The notes beneath the pieces were generated by a model. That model saw only the letters and a program-made list of their open reading frames with translations, made no database searches and was not told the DNA's origin. Positions 60,930 through 64,000 of a stretch of DNA of 64,000 nucleotides are shown here, in pieces. Source of the stretch: Candidatus Tityobacter terrigena (GTDB lineage Bacteria; Vulcanimicrobiota; Vulcanimicrobiia; Vulcanimicrobiales; Vulcanimicrobiaceae); the NCBI GenBank assembly GCA_003156715.1, contig PMHO01000018.1, positions 87,617-151,616 on the forward strand, read 5' to 3'. The first letter of the stretch is position 1. Each line of letters starts with the position of its first letter. Position numbers and translations under genes: made by a program.

Positions 60930-63900
60930 GTGGCAACGGCCAGCCTCATGACGCTGGGACGGTTCGAACTTCGCGTTGACGGCCGCCCCGTGCCCCATCC
61001 GCCGACCAAGAAAGCGAGGGCGTTGACCGCATTTTTGGTCTCGCGCGAAGGCCGGGATGTCTCGCGCGAGCAGTTGACCGAGATTTTTTGGCCCGAGACC
61101 GACCCTGAGAGCGCCCGGCGCAGCCTCAACACCGCACTCTCCTCGGTTCGCACCTGCCTGCGAAGCTCGGGACTGGACGGCACGCAACTGCTGTACGGCG
61201 ACAAATCGGTCGTTCGTTGGACGGCGCGCTCGTCGGTCGACCACCTGCGGCTGAGCGCGCTGGCCGAGCGCCCGAGCGCCGCGAATGCCGAAGAAGCGCT
61301 CGAGCTCTACGGTGGTGAGTTTCTTGAAGGCGACTACGACGAGTGGGCCGTCGGCGAGCGAACGCGCATTTCCCAAGATTTCGAGACGATCCTTGCAAGC
61401 GCGGTTCGCAGTCATAAGAACGTGCGAGCGGCGAAGGCGCTGGTCGCGTTCAACCCATTCGACGAAACGGCTCAGGAGTTGCTCATCGAGTCGGAGCTGC
61501 TTGCCGGGCGTCGCGGCGTTGCGGCAGCGCTAGCCGATCGGTGCCGGCGAGTTTTCGCGGAGGCGCAACTCGAGCTCTCGCCGGCCTTCGTTCGCCGTTT
61601 TGGGGGCTTGGGGGAGCCGTCGCGGGAGCCGGCCGTCGCCGCTCCGCTGCGTTTCGAGCCGGATATGCCCGGCGAAGATCGCGCAAACGGTATCTCGGAA
61701 CCGGTCTTCTGCCGGAAATTCATCGGGCGCGAGATGCAGCTCGATGCCCTCCTGCAACGGTTGAACGCGGCCCATGAAGGCTCGGGGTCGACGGTGTTAA
61801 TCGCCGGCGAAGCCGGCATCGGCAAGACCCGGATCGTGCGCGAGCTGCGCGCGTACTGCGGTGACGAGACGTCCTTTGCCGTCGGTCAGTCGGTCGAGCA
61901 TGCACCCAGCCCGTTTGCTCCTTTTGCGGAGGCCTTGCGAGCGCTGCATCGCGACGCACCACGGCTTTTGGCCGAGCAGCCGGCGCTGGCTGCGGCCCTC
62001 GCACCGTTCGTCCCGGATCTCGAAGCAGCTGCCATGGCGGGGGAGCGTGACGAGCGCCGAGTCATGGACGCCTTCGCCGATGCGTTCGTGCTTTTCGCGC
62101 GCGAGCGCACCACGGTATTGATCTTCGAGGACCTCCAGTGGGCCGACGCCGCGTCGCTTCGTTTGCTGCTCCGCCTGCAGGACCGGCTGGCAGCGAGCCG
62201 TCTGCTGATCGTGGCAACTTATCGGGTCGGCGAGCCCGAGGAAGACCGCGGCCTAGCGGCGGCAATTTCCGAGATCGGGCGCAGCATGGCTACCTGGCGT
62301 ATCCTGCTGCGACCGCTCGACCGGCGCCTGATGACCGAGCTGGTCCGGGAAGCCGCGCACGAATCTCCGCGCATTTCTCAGAATACGATGTCCGAAGTCG
62401 TCGCGCGCGCGGAGGGCAATCCGCTTTTCGCCGAAGAGCTCTTGCGCGCCGCGCTCGAATCGGGCAGCGACGCGGTGCCCCTCGCGCCGACCGTCCAAGC
62501 CGCCGTTTCGGAACGTCTGCACCACCTTTCGGGCGATCAACGGCGATTGCTAGTTTTGGCGTCGGCGGCGGGCCGGCGCTTCTCACCCGAAGTCGTGGCG
62601 GCCGTCGCAGGCCGAAGCGTGGGCGACGTTTTGGCTGCGATTCGCGAAGCCGTCGGGCTGCAATTGCTCGATGACGAAGGCGGAGCGCAATATGCGTTCC
62701 ACCACGCGCTGATTCATGACGCAGTCTACGCCGAGTTGATGTCGGGCGAACGGCGTCAGCTGCACGCGCATTTCTTGGACGTGTTGGAAGCAGGCTCGCC
62801 GGCTTCACGAAATCCCGAAGAGCTTGCCCGGCACGCGTGGGAAGCGCGCGATCTGCCAAAGGTTGCAATCTATGCCGAACTGGCCGCCGAGGCAGCGCTG
62901 CGCGTTGAGGCCTACGAGGATGCGAGCCGGCTGCTTCGCAACGCGCTCGCCACCGACCCCGCTCCGCCTACGCGGGCAAAGTTGTTGGGCCAGCTCGCGT
63001 ACGCCCTTTTCAATGCAGGAGACGCGGTCGGTGCGATCGCCGCGATCGAACCCGTGATCAAATTTTACCGATCGTGCGGTGAGCCCGTTCAGGAAGCGCG
63101 AGCGCTGCTGGCGGCGCATCGATATTATCACGACGATGCGACCGAGCTCGTTCGGGGACTGGAAGCGGTGCAGCGCGCGTTCGAACTGCTGGAGGCGCAG
63201 CCGGACCCCGATCGCGCGGAGCTTTTCGGTGCGCTCGTCAATCTGAGCGAATTGATGCTCCATCGTCAGGCAGCGCCAGGCGTGGTGGAAGCGGTCTTAG
63301 AGCGAGCAGAGGCGCTCCCCGGCGAGCGCCGCGCCCTCGATCTGCAGCGCTTCTATCAGTACCGTGCTTGCGCGCGCGCGACGCGCGGCGACATTAGCGG
63401 TTGCCGGCTCGATTTTGCCAAATCTCGCGAGACGGCGAGGGAAGCCGGCGATTATGCGTTCGTCGTCGTCTCGCTGTGCAACGAGTGTCTGCGTATGATG
63501 CAGTACGGTCAGACCGAGCGCGTTATCGAGACGGTCCGCGAGTTCGGCGAGCTTATCGGACGCCACAACGTCGGAGACCGAGTTCGTGCGATCGCACGGT
63601 CGATGCAGGCCTGGGCCGCTTCGGAGTACGGCGACTTCCGCGGCGCGCGCGAATTCATACGCGGTTACCTGTCCGCGGAGTTCAGCGCCCCGTTCATCGT
63701 CGACGTCGCCTTCAGCGGCATCGGGATGCCGATCGGATTGCGGCTTGGCGACGACGAGCTGGTACGGGCTCTCGCCAAGCCAAGGCTCGTCGAACGCGCC
63801 TTTGCTGCGGGCGTCGTGCAAAACATTCCGTTCGTCGTTCTGGCCTTCGTCGAGCTGCATCTCGGTCGCGGCGAACATGAGCTTGCCGCCGGGCTGCTCC

Positions 63901-64000
63901 ACCGCGCCCTGGAGGTCATCTGTCCTTCACCGATGGACGGGAGCGATCACTTCCCGTTTCTTTACGTTCAAGCGGCCGCTTGGGGACATTCGGAAGACGT
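60930..64000 (+). CDS. SARP/BTAD-AAA ATPase-TPR transcriptional regulator, 3' end outside window
   Basis: The frame is open from GTG 60930 (or ATG 60948) to the window end, giving 1023 residues without a stop. An N-terminal winged helix (about 5-90: GRFELRVDGRPVP, then SREQLTEIFWPETDPESARRSLNTALSSVR) and a bacterial transcriptional activator domain (about 100-245) match the SARP/AfsR type. An ATPase follows, with Walker A GEAGIGKTR (near 293) and Walker B LIFEDLQWAD (near 397). The rest (about 640-1023) is alpha-helical TPR-like. Such proteins activate metabolite or signalling genes. Target unknown. Confidence 0.88.
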   Translation, partial: MATASLMTLGRFELRVDGRPVPHPPTKKARALTAFLVSREGRDVSREQLTEIFWPETDPESARRSLNTALSSVRTCLRSSGLDGTQLLYGDKSVVRWTARSSVDHLRLSALAERPSAANAEEALELYGGEFLEGDYDEWAVGERTRISQDFETILASAVRSHKNVRAAKALVAFNPFDETAQELLIESELLAGRRGVAAALADRCRRVFAEAQLELSPAFVRRFGGLGEPSREPAVAAPLRFEPDMPGEDRANGISEPVFCRKFIGREMQLDALLQRLNAAHEGSGSTVLIAGEAGIGKTRIVRELRAYCGDETSFAVGQSVEHAPSPFAPFAEALRALHRDAPRLLAEQPALAAALAPFVPDLEAAAMAGERDERRVMDAFADAFVLFARERTTVLIFEDLQWADAASLRLLLRLQDRLAASRLLIVATYRVGEPEEDRGLAAAISEIGRSMATWRILLRPLDRRLMTELVREAAHESPRISQNTMSEVVARAEGNPLFAEELLRAALESGSDAVPLAPTVQAAVSERLHHLSGDQRRLLVLASAAGRRFSPEVVAAVAGRSVGDVLAAIREAVGLQLLDDEGGAQYAFHHALIHDAVYAELMSGERRQLHAHFLDVLEAGSPASRNPEELARHAWEARDLPKVAIYAELAAEAALRVEAYEDASRLLRNALATDPAPPTRAKLLGQLAYALFNAGDAVGAIAAIEPVIKFYRSCGEPVQEARALLAAHRYYHDDATELVRGLEAVQRAFELLEAQPDPDRAELFGALVNLSELMLHRQAAPGVVEAVLERAEALPGERRALDLQRFYQYRACARATRGDISGCRLDFAKSRETAREAGDYAFVVVSLCNECLRMMQYGQTERVIETVREFGELIGRHNVGDRVRAIARSMQAWAASEYGDFRGAREFIRGYLSAEFSAPFIVDVAFSGIGMPIGLRLGDDELVRALAKPRLVERAFAAGVVQNIPFVVLAFVELHLGRGEHELAAGLLHRALEVICPSPMDGSDHFPFLYVQAAAWGHSED

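Overview
The window is 64 kb of GC-rich, densely coded bacterial chromosome. No phage, transposon or CRISPR signature is visible. The cell looks diderm: there is a TolC-type outer-membrane channel with a HlyD/EmrA adaptor. Several gene orders nonetheless match the Bacillota pattern: yacL-ispD-ispF-cysE-cysS-rlmB-sigH, cmk-plsC-ispH and PASTA-rpe-thiL-rpmB-plsX. OpcA beside zwf is a trait of Actinobacteria and Cyanobacteria. A diderm Terrabacteria lineage such as Eremiobacterota (WPS-2) or a relative fits best, but this is inference from gene content, not a phylogeny.

Left arm (1-17.8 kb) is accessory and regulatory. It holds a beta-propeller protein cut by the window edge, a BlaI-type repressor, an acyl-CoA synthetase, a HAD hydrolase, an orphan ABC substrate-binding protein, a WYL regulator and a secreted His-rich protein. 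A class A beta-lactamase-like gene is coupled to a retropepsin-like gene. A STAS protein follows, then a complete TetR-HlyD-MFS(DHA2)-TolC tripartite efflux operon, and a GGDEF/EAL protein with a broken GGDEF motif.

Centre (17.8-29.2 kb) is carbon metabolism. A minus-strand operon tkt, tal-pgi fusion, gnd (short form), zwf, opcA, pgl encodes both branches of the pentose phosphate pathway with overlapping or near-overlapping genes. Divergent from it are dapD and a dapC-like aminotransferase for the lysine/diaminopimelate route.

The next stretch (29.2-52.4 kb) is housekeeping. It has an aldehyde dehydrogenase, ftcD and radA; then cmk, plsC and ispH; then a polyprenyl synthetase followed by an 1117-residue tandem GT-C glycosyltransferase. 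Then come yebC, a kinase-less PASTA protein, rpe, thiL, rpmB, plsX, hemW, yacL-like, ispD, ispF, cysE, cysS, rlmB and a SigH-like sigma factor. A tRNA cluster (Thr-UGU, Tyr, Gly, Thr-GGU) ends at a lone Flp pilin gene. IspD, IspF and IspH feed isoprenoid units to the polyprenyl synthetase, whose product class (polyprenyl phosphate) is the carrier used by GT-C glycosyltransferases; CysE and CysS supply and charge cysteine.

Right arm (52.5-64 kb) has malate synthase with a small coupled ORF, a DUF2029/GT87 membrane glycosyltransferase, a CHASE3-PP2C phosphatase, an FAD monooxygenase, a PPM-family methyltransferase, a proline dehydrogenase, a small unknown protein and a SARP/AAA regulator that runs off the window.

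Gene junctions are tight and non-ATG starts are common. TTGA, GTGA, ATGA and apparently CTGA stop-start overlaps recur. Two genes (thiL and the polyprenyl synthetase) have homologous N-termini with no canonical start codon. No wholly new system is evident; the most unusual items are the tandem GT-C fusion, the non-canonical starts, the palindrome inside the sigH promoter and the small unknown proteins.
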